DNA of 64,000 nucleotides from Bifidobacterium moukalabense DSM 27321 (GTDB lineage: Bacteria; Actinomycetota; Actinomycetes; Actinomycetales; Bifidobacteriaceae), in contig NZ_AZMV01000004.1 in the NCBI RefSeq assembly GCF_000522505.1, forward strand, positions 62,001 through 126,000, in the 5' to 3' direction. The position numbers and the translations under genes are program-made. The notes below the pieces were generated by a model. That model saw nothing but the letters and a program-made list of their open reading frames with translations. It had not been told where the DNA came from and searched no databases. Positions 15,656 to 25,274 of the stretch are shown here, piece after piece. The first letter of the stretch is position 1; every line of letters begins with the position of its first letter.

Positions 15656-15876
15656 CATGCGGGTGGCGACCGGTCTTTGCTGTTACGGGATGGGGTAGGT
15701 GCCGACGGGAGCGCGGGTAAAATCGATGGAAGGCCCGTATCGAGACGCAAGGGGCAAAGCTGCTGGAAGCCTGGGCGCCTAAGTCTCGTGCAGGCAGCGA
15801 AGATTTGGTTGCGTGGGTCGATGATGACTCTAAGCTCTCAGAGAAATGCACATCGAAATCTGCGGGAGGAAAACAG

Positions 15877-16881
15877 ATGGATGTACGCAAACTAGGAAAT
15901 ATCGAAGTATCGCCCATCGGCATGGGCTGCATGGGTCTCAGCCATGGATATGGGGAGATTCCGGACAGGGCCTACAGCATCGAGGCCATTCGCAAAGCCT
16001 ATGCATTTGGCTGCACCTTCTTTGATACCGCCGAGGCCTACGGACCTCGGCCGGGAGTCCTGGGGCATAATGAACGTATCGTAGGGGAGGCCGTCCATGA
16101 CTTCCGTAGGGCGGTCGTTTTGGCGACGAAACTGCACCTGGACACCAATGAGGTTTCCGCAAAGGGCCTGGAGGTCGTTGTAAGGGAGCATCTGACGGCT
16201 TCTCTGGATCGCCTTCGGACCGACTATGTCGATGTTTATTATCTGCACCGAATCAACCCGGACATTCCCGTGGAGGATGTGGCCGGGGTGATGGGAATAC
16301 TCGTCCAGGACGGTCTGATCCGTGGCTGGGGGCTTTCCCAGGTGGATGCGGATACGATCCGGCGGGCCCATGAGGTGACGCCGCTCTCGGCAGTGCAGAA
16401 TATCTATTCCATGCTGGAGCGCGGCGTCGAGGAGGAGGTCATTCCGTATTGCCTTGCGCATGATATAGGTGTTGTTCCTTTCTCCCCGATTGCCAGCGGA
16501 TTTCTGTCGGGCAAGGTGACGGCCGGCTCGGACTTCTCCCACAGCGACGACGTGCGAAAATATGTCCCTCAGCTACGCACGGAGAATATGGAAGCCAACC
16601 AGCCGATCCTTGACCTTCTGGAAAGCTATGCGGAGCGTAAGAACGCGACCAAGGCGCAGATCTCCCTGAGTTGGATGTTGCACAAGTATCCCAATGTGGT
16701 GCCGATTCCCGGCTCCAAAAATCAGGAGCGTATTCTAGAAAACCTAGGCGCATGGAACGTGCATCTGACCGATGGCGAGTTTGCGGCATTGGAGGCAGGG
16801 CTCGCACGAATTCCCGTGCACGGACATCGTGGATTCGTGGAACGGCAAGGCAGCAGCATGGCGAATTGGAATCGAAGATAA
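15877..16881 (+). CDS. Aldo-keto reductase
   Basis: 334 residues, MDVRKLGNIEVSPIGMGCMG. The AKR catalytic tetrad is visible: D and Y in FFDTAEAYG, K in VLATKLHL and H in YYLHRINP. The NADPH-binding end is VPIPGSKNQERILENLGAW. The closest style is AKR13/YakC-like (the long MGCMGLSHGYG start). A GGGAGGAAA box precedes ATG 15877; the frame upstream is open but lacks a good start. It follows a small non-coding stretch with an element fossil. The substrate is probably a small aldehyde or ketone; not deducible. Confidence 0.85.
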   Translation: MDVRKLGNIEVSPIGMGCMGLSHGYGEIPDRAYSIEAIRKAYAFGCTFFDTAEAYGPRPGVLGHNERIVGEAVHDFRRAVVLATKLHLDTNEVSAKGLEVVVREHLTASLDRLRTDYVDVYYLHRINPDIPVEDVAGVMGILVQDGLIRGWGLSQVDADTIRRAHEVTPLSAVQNIYSMLERGVEEEVIPYCLAHDIGVVPFSPIASGFLSGKVTAGSDFSHSDDVRKYVPQLRTENMEANQPILDLLESYAERKNATKAQISLSWMLHKYPNVVPIPGSKNQERILENLGAWNVHLTDGEFAALEAGLARIPVHGHRGFVERQGSSMANWNRR

Positions 16882-16916
16882 TAGGCGGCAGTTTGAATCG
16901 TTGTCGGAACCCCCGG

Positions 16917-16985
16917 TATTTCCCGGCATTCCGACTGACGGGGCACAATTGGATATTACGCCTTCAGCCGGAATGCCGGGAAATA
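16917..16985. repeat. 17-bp perfect inverted repeat between AKR and DXS-like genes
   Basis: TATTTCCCGGCATTCCG (16917-16933) and its exact complement (16969-16985) flank 35 bases. It may be a terminator for the AKR gene, although no T tract follows, or an operator for the gene starting at 17085. The intergenic stretch is 200 bases and has no gene. Confidence 0.7.
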
Positions 16986-17084
16986 TCGGAGAATGCCTTT
17001 CCTCAAGCCCTATACACTGTCCCGTATGGATCGGCGGATGCGATTCTCAATGTCCGCTCGATGAAGATTTAGGAGATGAAACCC

Positions 17085-18839
17085 ATGTATGAGGTGTTGA
17101 GCAGGATTCACGGGCCGGAGGATGTCAAGTCGCTGGACGATGAGGAGCTGGTCCGGCTCGCTGCGGATATCCGTGACGCGCTGATGAACAGGATCTCCAA
17201 AGCCGGAGGTCATTTCGGACCGAACTTCGGCGTCGTCGAGGCTACGATCGCATTGCATTATGTGTTCGACTCCCCGAAGGACAAGTTCGTTTTCGATGTC
17301 TCCCATCAAAGCTATCCGCACAAGATTCTTACCGGCAGAGCGGAGGCCTATACGAATCCGGAACGTTTCCGGGACGTGTCCGGCTATACCAACCCCGAGG
17401 AAAGCGAACACGACTTCTTCAATGTCGGCCACACTTCCACATCGATAGCCCTTGCCAGTGGCCTGGCGGAAGGTAGGAACCTGCTCGGCGGCCATGAGAA
17501 CATCATCGCGCTGATCGGTGACGGGGCATTGTCCGGCGGTGAGGCGTTGGAGGCCCTGGACTATGCGGGCTCGGAGATGAAGGGCAATTTCATCATCGTC
17601 GTCAACGACAACCAGCAGGCCATCGCGGAGGTGCATGGCGGGCTCTACGAAAATCTGAAACTGCTTCGCGAAACCGATGGGCAGGCGGAAAACAACCTGT
17701 TCCGTGCGATGGGGCTCGACTATGTGTATGAAGCCGAGGGCAACGATGTGCTGAGACTGATTGATGTTTTCAGGAAAGTGAAGGATATCGACCATCCGAT
17801 CGTGGTGCACATCAACACCGTCAAAGGCAAGGGGTACGGGATTGCCGAAAAGAACAAGGAGGCGTGGCACTACACGGCACCATTCGACCCGAACACCGGC
17901 AGGCCGGCCATCTCCTTCGGCGATACGGAAAGGTACACGGATCTGACCGCCGCATATCTCATGGACAAGGCGAAAAAGGATGGTTCGTTCATCGTGGTCA
18001 CTCCGGCGATGCCCGGCGCAGCCGGACTGACACCGCAGATGCGCGAAGAACTGGGAATCCAATACCGGGATGTGGGCATTGCCGAGGAGCAGGCCGTGGC
18101 GATGGCGTCAGGCATCGCGAAAAACGGCGGCAAACCAGTCGTCATCACGGCGGCGACCTTCATGCAGAGGGCCTTCGACCAGATATCGCAGGACGTCTGC
18201 ATCAACAATACGCCGGTCACCATCGTTCTGAACTATGCATCCGTCATGGCGATGAATGATGTCACGCATCTTGGCATCTACGCGATATCGGCCTTCTCCA
18301 ACATCCCGAATCTTGTTGTACTGGCCCCGACCAGCGGACGGGAGTACCGGGCGATGCTGTCGTGGGCCGTGGATCAGAAGGACCATCCGGTGATGATTCT
18401 GATGCCGCACGGGAGGGTCACGGATGACGAAAGGACCGTGGATGGGGATTATTCCGATCTGAACAGATTCAAGGTGGAACAGCGCGGCAGCAAGGTCGCG
18501 ATTCTTGCGCTGGGCGACTTCTACGGGATAGGGAAGAAGGTTGCGGAAGCGTATGAACGTCGTACTGGCATACAGCCGACCCTGATCAATCCCCGGTTTG
18601 CATCCGGCATCGATGCCGAACTGCTGGAAGGCCTGAAAGCGGACCATGATAGGATCGTCACCTTGGAAGACGGCATAGTGGACGGCGGTTTCGGCCAGAA
18701 GATCAGCGCGTTCTACGCGGATTCGGACATGAAGGTGATCAGCTACGGCATGGAGAAGGAATTCTATGACCGCTATGATTCACGGCGACTGCTCAAGGAT
18801 CTTGGTATCGATCCCGAGATGATCGCCGAAACGCTCTGA
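17085..18839 (+). CDS. 1-deoxy-D-xylulose-5-phosphate synthase-like ThDP enzyme
   Basis: 584 residues. The DXS/transketolase-type layout has DVSHQSYPHKILTGR (the DXS H-Q-xYPHK block), a ThDP motif from GDGALSGGEALEAL to VVNDNQQAIAEVHGGL, a pyrimidine-binding domain with YRDVGIAEEQAVAMASG, and a C-terminal transketolase domain (DRIVTLEDGIVDGGFG). DXS condenses pyruvate and glyceraldehyde-3-P in the MEP isoprenoid pathway. The protein is shorter than typical DXS (about 620-640) and has an atypical start, so it may be a paralogue. ATG 17085 is chosen over 17076 because AGGAG abuts the latter. Confidence 0.75.
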   Translation: MYEVLSRIHGPEDVKSLDDEELVRLAADIRDALMNRISKAGGHFGPNFGVVEATIALHYVFDSPKDKFVFDVSHQSYPHKILTGRAEAYTNPERFRDVSGYTNPEESEHDFFNVGHTSTSIALASGLAEGRNLLGGHENIIALIGDGALSGGEALEALDYAGSEMKGNFIIVVNDNQQAIAEVHGGLYENLKLLRETDGQAENNLFRAMGLDYVYEAEGNDVLRLIDVFRKVKDIDHPIVVHINTVKGKGYGIAEKNKEAWHYTAPFDPNTGRPAISFGDTERYTDLTAAYLMDKAKKDGSFIVVTPAMPGAAGLTPQMREELGIQYRDVGIAEEQAVAMASGIAKNGGKPVVITAATFMQRAFDQISQDVCINNTPVTIVLNYASVMAMNDVTHLGIYAISAFSNIPNLVVLAPTSGREYRAMLSWAVDQKDHPVMILMPHGRVTDDERTVDGDYSDLNRFKVEQRGSKVAILALGDFYGIGKKVAEAYERRTGIQPTLINPRFASGIDAELLEGLKADHDRIVTLEDGIVDGGFGQKISAFYADSDMKVISYGMEKEFYDRYDSRRLLKDLGIDPEMIAETL

Positions 18840-19141
18840 TTTCACCACCTGCCGTATATCCATAGCCAATGCCAAACGGATTTTCCGGCTTCGGTGCTTT
18901 TTCTGGTGAAGAAAGCCATGGAATGTGCTTCGATGGCAAAAGGACAGGCGATGGTGAGTGGAGGGCAGGCCGTGGTTCGGTTGAGCTGGATGACGTTCTC
19001 CGGCCTGCGAATGTGTCATCGGTCCTTATGGCGATGAAGCCCCCGAGGATGTCCACCTATGTTCGGCGGAGAGTGAAATCAAGCGTAACGGTTATACGCT
19101 GATCGGAAAAGTTACGGCGCCGACAAGGAGGAACTGGATTG
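18840..19141. other. Intergenic stretch, no gene seen
   Basis: About 300 bases with no convincing coding sequence. TTCCGGCTTCGGTGCTTTTT near 18880 could end DXS-like transcription. Near the end is the AAGGAGG box of the next gene. Confidence 0.4.
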
Positions 19142-19732
19142 ATGGAGAAGGACAGGCTGGGGGCGTTCGTGGACGCGGTTCTGGCGATCATCATGACCAT
19201 ACTGGTTCTGGAGCTGCCCAGACCGGAGACATATGACCTTGCCGGCCTATGGGCGCTCCGTACGAACTTCTTCGCCTACGCCCTGTCGTTCTTCTGGCTG
19301 GGAGCCATGTGGGTCAACATCCATTACTCCTACCATGCGGTGGAACGAATCAACCAGAAAACGGTATGGAGCGCCGTCATCATGTTGTTTTTCTCCTCGT
19401 TCTACCCGTATGCGACGAAGCTGGTCGCCGATGCCTTCTGGAACAGGACCATACAGGTCCTCTATGGTGCAGTGGTGCTGCTGATCACCGTTGCCGTACT
19501 CGGGTACTACAGGCAACTGCGTCTCATCAACGGAGGGGAGGGGATGCGCAGTCTCGTGCTGCACCGGCGAAGGTGGATCCACATCGACATAGTGCTGAAG
19601 ATCGTGGGACTGGTTCTCTCAGCCACATTCTTCCCGCCGGCATCGAGCATCGCGGTACTCGTCACCTTGCTGGTTCTGGTGATTCCCAGTCAGCTGGCCC
19701 AAGACAATACCGTCAATGCCGTGGAACGCTGA
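19142..19732 (+). CDS. TMEM175/DUF1211-family potassium-channel-like membrane protein
   Basis: 196 residues. The N-terminus RLGAFVDAVLAIIMTILVLE is the TMEM175 pore-helix signature, with FVD in place of the usual FSD. Further membrane segments follow: FFAYALSFFWLGAMWVNIHY, a segment near FFSSFYPYATKLV, VLYGAVVLLITVAVLGYY, and two at the C-terminus. Bacterial TMEM175 proteins form tetrameric K+ channels. Start ATG 19142; TTG 19139, one codon earlier, lies at a slightly better distance from AAGGAGG. Confidence 0.75.
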   Translation: MEKDRLGAFVDAVLAIIMTILVLELPRPETYDLAGLWALRTNFFAYALSFFWLGAMWVNIHYSYHAVERINQKTVWSAVIMLFFSSFYPYATKLVADAFWNRTIQVLYGAVVLLITVAVLGYYRQLRLINGGEGMRSLVLHRRRWIHIDIVLKIVGLVLSATFFPPASSIAVLVTLLVLVIPSQLAQDNTVNAVER

Positions 19733-19826
19733 AACGTCCGGTTCTTAGGGGTGATTTCTCACTATGTGGGTCAACGGAGACGAACGCGACTCTACTGGAA
19801 GGAGCGATGGAAGAGGTGGGACTCAT

Positions 19827-20627
19827 ATGAAGGAAAAGGTTCTGAAAACACATAAAGGCGTCATTCACTATTGGTATGCGAAAAACGAAGATAAAAATGC
19901 AAACACGATCTTCTTTCTTCATGGACTTACCGCAGATCATAGTATGTTCGAAGAACAAATAGCATGCTTCAAAGAAGAGCATAATGTACTGGCGTGGGAT
20001 GCCCCGGCACATGGAAAGTCCCGACCATTTGAGACATTTAATTTTGAGGATTCTTCTGAATATATCAGAGATATCATTAATGAATGCTCTATTGACAAAG
20101 CAGTCTTCGTAGGGCAGTCCTTAGGTGGATATTTCTCCCAATCCTTTATAAAACGATATCCGGAGCGTGTTAAAGGATTCGTCTCAATCGACAGCACCCC
20201 TTATGGCCATACGTATTATTCCAAGTTGGATATCTGGATTCTGAAGCGGATTGAGTGGATGGCCATGTGTTATCCCCTTCGCTGGATGAAAAGGGCGATG
20301 GCGAAGCGAGTCTCCGTTTCAAAAAGAGCATATGACAATATGATGCAGATGCTTTCGATTTATGAAAAAAGAGAATTATGCCATCTTATGGGACTTGGAT
20401 ATGCAGGTTTCCTTCAAGATAATTGCGATCTGGAAATCCCATGTCCGGTACAACTTATTTATGGAGAAAAAGACAAGACCGGAAAGGTCAAAGACTATAA
20501 CAGGGAGTGGGCCAAGCGAACACATTATCCGCTGCAAATAATCAATGATGCCGCGCATAATGCGAATGTGGATAACCCGCAAGCCGTGAATGATTGCATT
20601 CGTTCTTTTTTAGCAACACTGCAATAA
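19827..20627 (+). CDS. Alpha/beta hydrolase, AT-rich and probably acquired
   Basis: 266 residues. The oxyanion strand is IFFLHGLTADHSMF, the nucleophile elbow VGQSLGGYFS, and late DKT and DAAHNANVDNP give acidic and histidine positions for a complete triad. A lid region at about residues 140-190 is basic. The gene is clearly AT-richer than its neighbours, with many AAA, ATT and TAT codons, which suggests transfer from a lower-GC donor such as Firmicutes. The substrate (ester, lactone or haloalkane) cannot be told. ATG 19827 follows GAGGTGGG. Confidence 0.8.
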   Translation: MKEKVLKTHKGVIHYWYAKNEDKNANTIFFLHGLTADHSMFEEQIACFKEEHNVLAWDAPAHGKSRPFETFNFEDSSEYIRDIINECSIDKAVFVGQSLGGYFSQSFIKRYPERVKGFVSIDSTPYGHTYYSKLDIWILKRIEWMAMCYPLRWMKRAMAKRVSVSKRAYDNMMQMLSIYEKRELCHLMGLGYAGFLQDNCDLEIPCPVQLIYGEKDKTGKVKDYNREWAKRTHYPLQIINDAAHNANVDNPQAVNDCIRSFLATLQ

Positions 20628-20630
20628 CGG

Positions 20631-20676
20631 GATGGAGGGTTTTCATCTTCGGTAAACAGGAGACCGACCCTCCATC
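20631..20676. terminator. Bidirectional terminator between hydrolase and NlpC/P60 genes
   Basis: GATGGAGGGT (20631-20640) pairs with ACCCTCCATC (20667-20676), followed by TTTCAG. It sits between convergent genes ending at 20627 and 20679. Confidence 0.6.
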
Positions 20677-20678
20677 TT

Positions 20679-21434
20679 TCAGATGACTCGACGAATCGCG
20701 TACGCTGAGGAAAACGCGTTCGACACCGATGCCAATCCCGTACCCTGTGACGGACTCATGGCGTTCATCACCATGCCATTACCCACATAGATGGCCGCAT
20801 GCTGGCCATTGGCGATGATGTCGCCCGGCTGTGCCTCCGCCAACGAACCGACCGGCGAACCTACCGTCATCTGTGAACCGGACGTGCGCGGCAGGCTCAC
20901 ACCGAACTGGGCATACACATACTGGACGAAACCGGAGCAATCCCACCCGGACGGCTGGTTACCGCCGTACACATACGGATAGCCGGAATATTGCATGGCG
21001 TATTCGGCGACCGCCTGCCCAGTCTTCGACGCCGAAGCGGTGATGGTGGATGATTCGGTGCGCTCGCCGCTCCGGCTTGCCTCGCCAGTCTGCTGTTGAG
21101 CCTGTGCCTGCGTCTGAGCCTGCGCTTGGGCCTCCTGCTGTTGGCGTTCGGCCTCGGCTTTGGCGGTGGCCTCCGCGTCCTTTTCCGCCTGCGACTTGGT
21201 CTGTGGCACGTCCAACGATTCGATGCCGCCCCAATCCGTGTCCGTGTCGACATCGGTGTCGGCGGATTCCGCCAACAGGTCACGATGGACTGCGGACTGT
21301 TTAGGGAAGGAGCGTACCGACACGATGGTGTCGTCGGACGTGACGGTGGCGGCGTCGGCGGGGATGGAGAGACCGGCGGACAATATGAGGGACAATGCCA
21401 GTGTGCCTGTCGCGGCCTGTCCGCATGCTCTCAT
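20679..21434 (-). CDS. Secreted NlpC/P60 peptidoglycan endopeptidase
   Basis: 251 residues. A signal peptide (ACGQAATGTLALSLILSAGL, ending SIPADAA) is followed by an unusual Gln/Ala-rich linker (EAQAQAQTQAQAQQQ) with charged helix. The C-terminal NlpC/P60 domain has catalytic C in WDCSGFVQYVYAQFG and H in NGQHAAIYVGNG. Such enzymes cleave stem peptides during cell separation and affect host immune response in bifidobacteria. ATG 21434 is preferred because AAGGGG lies 7 bases upstream; the frame is open to 21515. Confidence 0.85.
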   Translation of the reverse strand: MRACGQAATGTLALSLILSAGLSIPADAATVTSDDTIVSVRSFPKQSAVHRDLLAESADTDVDTDTDWGGIESLDVPQTKSQAEKDAEATAKAEAERQQQEAQAQAQTQAQAQQQTGEASRSGERTESSTITASASKTGQAVAEYAMQYSGYPYVYGGNQPSGWDCSGFVQYVYAQFGVSLPRTSGSQMTVGSPVGSLAEAQPGDIIANGQHAAIYVGNGMVMNAMSPSQGTGLASVSNAFSSAYAIRRVI

Positions 21435-21899
21435 TCGTTCACCCCTTGCATAACGTCGAATCATGTTGAAGTTGCGCATGATTGTAGCAGTCGTTCCTGC
21501 TGACCTCCCCGTCAACGTTCGGATGGCCCGAGGGCCCTATTGCAAACGATGATAGGCGTTCGCGCGGTGGGCCATACCGGAATCAGGGGGAGAGTACACG
21601 CCATGATTGCCCCCTTCGTCGGCGGTCCGGTCGCAGACCGGATCGTGGGTGAAGAGGAGCCGGCAAAACGGTCCGTTCGTTATACGGAAAGAAATGTCAG
21701 ATTCTTGGCCGTGACCATACGCCATAACGGAGGCGGTTCCTCGAGGCGCTCGCGAATGCGTTTTGATCTCATCACTTCGGTACGACGGGCCGATTAGGGC
21801 CCCTAAACGGTCCCCATAAACCGGGCGCTGGTACGGTTGCCATACCAACCGATGCGTTCCCATGCCGTAGGGCGTGGGCCGGAAGGAAAAGAGGTTGTC
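21435..21899. other. Intergenic stretch with short GC hairpins, no gene seen
   Basis: Divergent promoter region between the NlpC/P60 gene and the oxidoreductase. Short self-complementary runs (GGCCCGAGGGCCC near 21526; TTAGGGCCCCTAA near 21796) occur. The open frames here lack a good start or sensible sequence. Confidence 0.4.
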
Positions 21900-22886
21900 A
21901 TGGTTGACGAAGAGATGTCCGCGGTGATTCTACGAAACCCTGGAGGCCCCGAAGCGCTCGAACTGGTACGCATGCCAATACCGCAGGTGCGGGCCGGATG
22001 GAGCTTGGTCAAAGTGATGGGATTCGGCATCAACCATTCTGAGATCTTCACCCGGCAGGGACTGTCTCCCGACGTACGCCTGCCCCGTGTTCTCGGTATC
22101 GAATGCGTCGGAATCATCGAACGTACCACTGACGAGGACCGTCTGCCGCTGGGAGCAACGGTCGTCTCGCTGATGGGAGGCATGGGAAGGCAGTTCGACG
22201 GTGGCTATGCGCAGTACACGTTGATTCCCAACGAACAGATATATCCGGTGCATACGAATCTGCCATGGCGGAACCTGGCGGCAATACCTGAGACCTACTA
22301 TACGGCCTACCAGTCGATGCTCGCATTGGATATGCGACCGGGTGACGATGTGCTGGTGAGGGCTGGATCCAGCGGTGTGGGCGTGGCCTTCGCCCGTCTG
22401 GTCAAGGCCCGTCATCCTGACGTGCGTTTGACAGCATCCACAAGGCATTGGGGTAAGGAACGGCAGCTGCAGGCCGTCGGTTTCGATCGCACCGTCCTGG
22501 ATGCCGACGGCACGCTGGACATTGAGCCGGACGAACGCTTCGACAGGATTCTCGAACTGGTGGGGCCGGCCACTTTGCGCGACTCCATCGCACATACGCG
22601 ACAGGCTGGCGTGGTATGCGTCACCGGATTGCTTGGCGGGCAATGGACGATCGACGATTTCGACCCGATCATGGACCTGCGGCATCACATCCGTCTCACG
22701 GGTTGCTATTCGGGAGATATCGATGAGCGGGCCGTCCAGGATATGTTCGCATTCATCGAACGCTGGAACGTGCCCACCGAACCCGAACGGGTGTTCGGCC
22801 TTGACCAGATCAGGCAGGCTCATGAGTATGTGGAGCATGAGGGCGGTTTCGGCAAGACCGTGGTTCTCAACGATACGGAGCGATGA
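21900..22886 (+). CDS. Zinc-type alcohol dehydrogenase / quinone oxidoreductase-like (MDR family)
   Basis: 328 residues. The N-terminal GroES-like domain includes FGINHSEIFTRQGLSPDVRL and PRVLGIECVG. The Rossmann domain has VLVRAGSSGVGVAFARLVKA. Near the end FDRILELVGPATL and GFGKTVVL are typical of NADPH-quinone reductase-like MDR enzymes. The zinc ligands of true ADHs are not evident, which favours the zinc-free QOR type. ATG 21900 with GAGG upstream is chosen; ATG 21915 is also possible. Confidence 0.8.
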   Translation: MVDEEMSAVILRNPGGPEALELVRMPIPQVRAGWSLVKVMGFGINHSEIFTRQGLSPDVRLPRVLGIECVGIIERTTDEDRLPLGATVVSLMGGMGRQFDGGYAQYTLIPNEQIYPVHTNLPWRNLAAIPETYYTAYQSMLALDMRPGDDVLVRAGSSGVGVAFARLVKARHPDVRLTASTRHWGKERQLQAVGFDRTVLDADGTLDIEPDERFDRILELVGPATLRDSIAHTRQAGVVCVTGLLGGQWTIDDFDPIMDLRHHIRLTGCYSGDIDERAVQDMFAFIERWNVPTEPERVFGLDQIRQAHEYVEHEGGFGKTVVLNDTER

Positions 22887-22989
22887 GTATGGCTATCTGG
22901 CGGGATGGGCGCCGTGAATGCCCCGCGGATGCGGATCCGTGTCGTGGGCGTGCCCAAGGCAGGGAATCGGCTGGTCCGGGAGAAATTCG

Positions 22990-23760
22990 ATGATTGTGTT
23001 CGACAAGGTGGGCAAGGATTATGGGACCGCCGCGGTGGTCGATAACGTGTCGCTCGACATCGCCGACGGTGAATTGTTCGTGCTCGTGGGACCGAGCGGC
23101 AGCGGCAAGACGACCATGTTGAAGATGGTCAATCGCCTGGTCGACCCCTCCCGCGGCGATATCCGCATTGACGGCAGATCCATTCGGGATATGGATCCCA
23201 GGACGCTCCGTCTGGGCATGGGATACGTGTTGCAGCAGATCGCGTTGTTCCCGAATCTGAGCGTCGGTCAGAACGCGATGCTGACCGGCAGGCTCAAGGG
23301 ATGGGATATGCGGCGTAGGGAGAAGCGGGCCCGTCATCTGCTTGACGAGGTGGGACTGCCTTCTACGCGATACTTCCAGCGCATGCCCCGGGAGTTGTCC
23401 GGTGGCGAACAGCAGCGGGTCGGCATTGTACGCGCCCTGCTGACGGGGCCGGACATCATGCTCATGGATGAACCGTTCAGCGCGCTTGACCCCATCTCCC
23501 GTAGGCAGTTGCAGGAACTGACGCTGCGGTTGCACCAGTCGCTGGGAATCACCATCATGCTGGTCACCCACGATATAGACGAGGCGCTGCTCATGGCCGA
23601 TCGCATCGCGGTGCTGCATAGCGGGCATATCGAACAGGTGGGCGCGCCGAAGGAGGTGACGGGCAATCCTTCGACCGCATTCGTGCGGGAGTTCTTTGGG
23701 ATCGGCACGCGGATGCGGCGTGAGGAGGAACGGGGGAAGGCTGCATCATGGGAACACTGA
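22990..23760 (+). CDS. OpuC/ProV-type ABC transporter ATP-binding protein
   Basis: 256 residues. Walker [11 protein letters not shown]-loop [14 protein letters not shown], signature [15 protein letters not shown], Walker [14 protein letters not shown], and the H-loop in [14 protein letters not shown]. The order and the partner gene identify a quaternary-amine (betaine, carnitine, choline) importer used in osmoprotection. The CBS domains of some OpuCA proteins are absent. It overlaps the next gene by 13 bases. The frame is open upstream, but [12 protein letters not shown] is the family start. Confidence 0.88.
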   Translation: MIVFDKVGKDYGTAAVVDNVSLDIADGELFVLVGPSGSGKTTMLKMVNRLVDPSRGDIRIDGRSIRDMDPRTLRLGMGYVLQQIALFPNLSVGQNAMLTGRLKGWDMRRREKRARHLLDEVGLPSTRYFQRMPRELSGGEQQRVGIVRALLTGPDIMLMDEPFSALDPISRRQLQELTLRLHQSLGITIMLVTHDIDEALLMADRIAVLHSGHIEQVGAPKEVTGNPSTAFVREFFGIGTRMRREEERGKAASWEH

Positions 23761-25274
23761 TGGAGACATGGCGGGAGCGATTCCCCGATTGGACGCAGGC
23801 GCTACTGGAACATATGCAGGTTTCGTTGCTGTCACTCATGCTGGCGGTGGCCATCGCAGTACCGTTGGGCATCCTGTTGCGTCGGCATGGCAGGACGTCG
23901 GAGGCCGCACTGCATGTGACCGGCATCGTGCAGACGATCCCATCACTGGCGTTGCTGGGTCTGCTGATACCGATCATCGGTATCGGCGCGACACCGGCGG
24001 TGATCGCGCTGGTCGCCTACGCGCTATTCCCGATTCTGCAGGCCACCATCACCGGTCTCAAAGGCATCGACCCCACGTTGGAGGAGGCGGGCGACGCCTT
24101 CGGCATGACCGATTGGCAGAAGCTGCGCATATTCGAGTTGCCGTTGGCCATGCCCGTCATCGTGGCAGGCATACGGACCTCCGCCGTGATGATCATCGGC
24201 ACCGCGACGCTGGCCGCGCTCATCGGGGCGGGAGGCTTGGGATCCTTCATCCTATTGGGCATCGATCGCAACGACAATGCGCTCATTCTCATCGGCGCCA
24301 TCTCGGCGGCGGTGCTGGCGATGGCATTCAATGCCGCTATCCGCTGGATGGAGCGACTGCCGTTGCGTCGTCTGTGTGCCGCGGCTGTGGCTGTGGTCAT
24401 GGCATTGGGCGTTTCGTATGTGCCGGCGGTGATCGCCGACAGGACGGACCGGGGTGAGAGCATCGTCATCGCCGGCAAACTCGGTCCGGAACCGGAGATC
24501 CTCATGAACATGTACAAACTGCTCATCGAGGAGAACACGGACCTCAGGGTGACGGTCAAACCGAACTTCGGCAAGACGAGCTTCCTGTACGAGGCCCTCA
24601 AACGCGGCGACATCGACATCTACCCCGAATTCACCGGCACCATCGTGGAAAGTCTGCTGAAAACCAGACCCGCGACTTCCACGGATCCCGGAACGGTATA
24701 CGAGCAGGCCCGCAAAGGCATCCGGTCCCAGGACGATCTCGTGTTGCTCAAACCGATGCTGTTCGAGGATACCTATGCGGTGGCCGTACGCAAGGATTAC
24801 GCCGAAGAGCACGATCTGGCGGGCATCGAGGACCTATCCAAGGTGCAGGATACCGCGCTGGCCGGTTTCAGCTTGGAATTCAACGACCGTGAAGACGGCA
24901 ACCGTGGTCTGCGCCGGGTGTACCAGCTCGATCTCAAGGTCAGGACGATGGAACCGTCCCTGCGTTATGAGGCATTGACCAACGGCGACGTACAGATCGT
25001 GGATGCCTACTCCACCGATGCGGAGATCAGCCAATATCATCTGGTGGCTCTGAAGGACACCAAACACATGTTTCCTCCGTATCAGGGCGCCCCGTTGATG
25101 AAGGCGTCTTTGCTGACGAGGCATCCTGAACTGGAACGGGTGCTCAACAAGCTTGCCGGGCGTATCAGCGACGACGAAATGAGCACGATGAACTACGAGG
25201 TGAAGGTCCGCGCACGTGCGGCCTCACAGGTGGCCAAGGAGTATCTGACGGGGCATGGGCTGTTGAAATCATGA
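23748..25274 (+). CDS. Osmolyte ABC transporter permease fused to substrate-binding protein
   Basis: 508 residues. Residues 1-205 are the membrane permease, with the coupling motif [21 protein letters not shown] further membrane segment ([20 protein letters not shown], about 208-227) anchors the C-terminal OpuAC-type binding domain ([20 protein letters not shown] and later [20 protein letters not shown]). Permease-binding protein fusions are known for the OpuC/EgtU-like family, so this is one polypeptide replacing two or three subunits. The ligand is probably a betaine-like compound or ergothioneine. Confidence 0.85.
   Translation: MGTLMETWRERFPDWTQALLEHMQVSLLSLMLAVAIAVPLGILLRRHGRTSEAALHVTGIVQTIPSLALLGLLIPIIGIGATPAVIALVAYALFPILQATITGLKGIDPTLEEAGDAFGMTDWQKLRIFELPLAMPVIVAGIRTSAVMIIGTATLAALIGAGGLGSFILLGIDRNDNALILIGAISAAVLAMAFNAAIRWMERLPLRRLCAAAVAVVMALGVSYVPAVIADRTDRGESIVIAGKLGPEPEILMNMYKLLIEENTDLRVTVKPNFGKTSFLYEALKRGDIDIYPEFTGTIVESLLKTRPATSTDPGTVYEQARKGIRSQDDLVLLKPMLFEDTYAVAVRKDYAEEHDLAGIEDLSKVQDTALAGFSLEFNDREDGNRGLRRVYQLDLKVRTMEPSLRYEALTNGDVQIVDAYSTDAEISQYHLVALKDTKHMFPPYQGAPLMKASLLTRHPELERVLNKLAGRISDDEMSTMNYEVKVRARAASQVAKEYLTGHGLLKS

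Noticed and set aside
21084..21180. Gln/Ala repeat in the NlpC/P60 protein as a mobile repeat
   Set aside because: Low-complexity linker common in secreted cell-wall hydrolases.
23748..25274. Permease-binding protein fusion as a novelty
   Set aside because: Such fusions are known in the OpuC/EgtU-type transporters.
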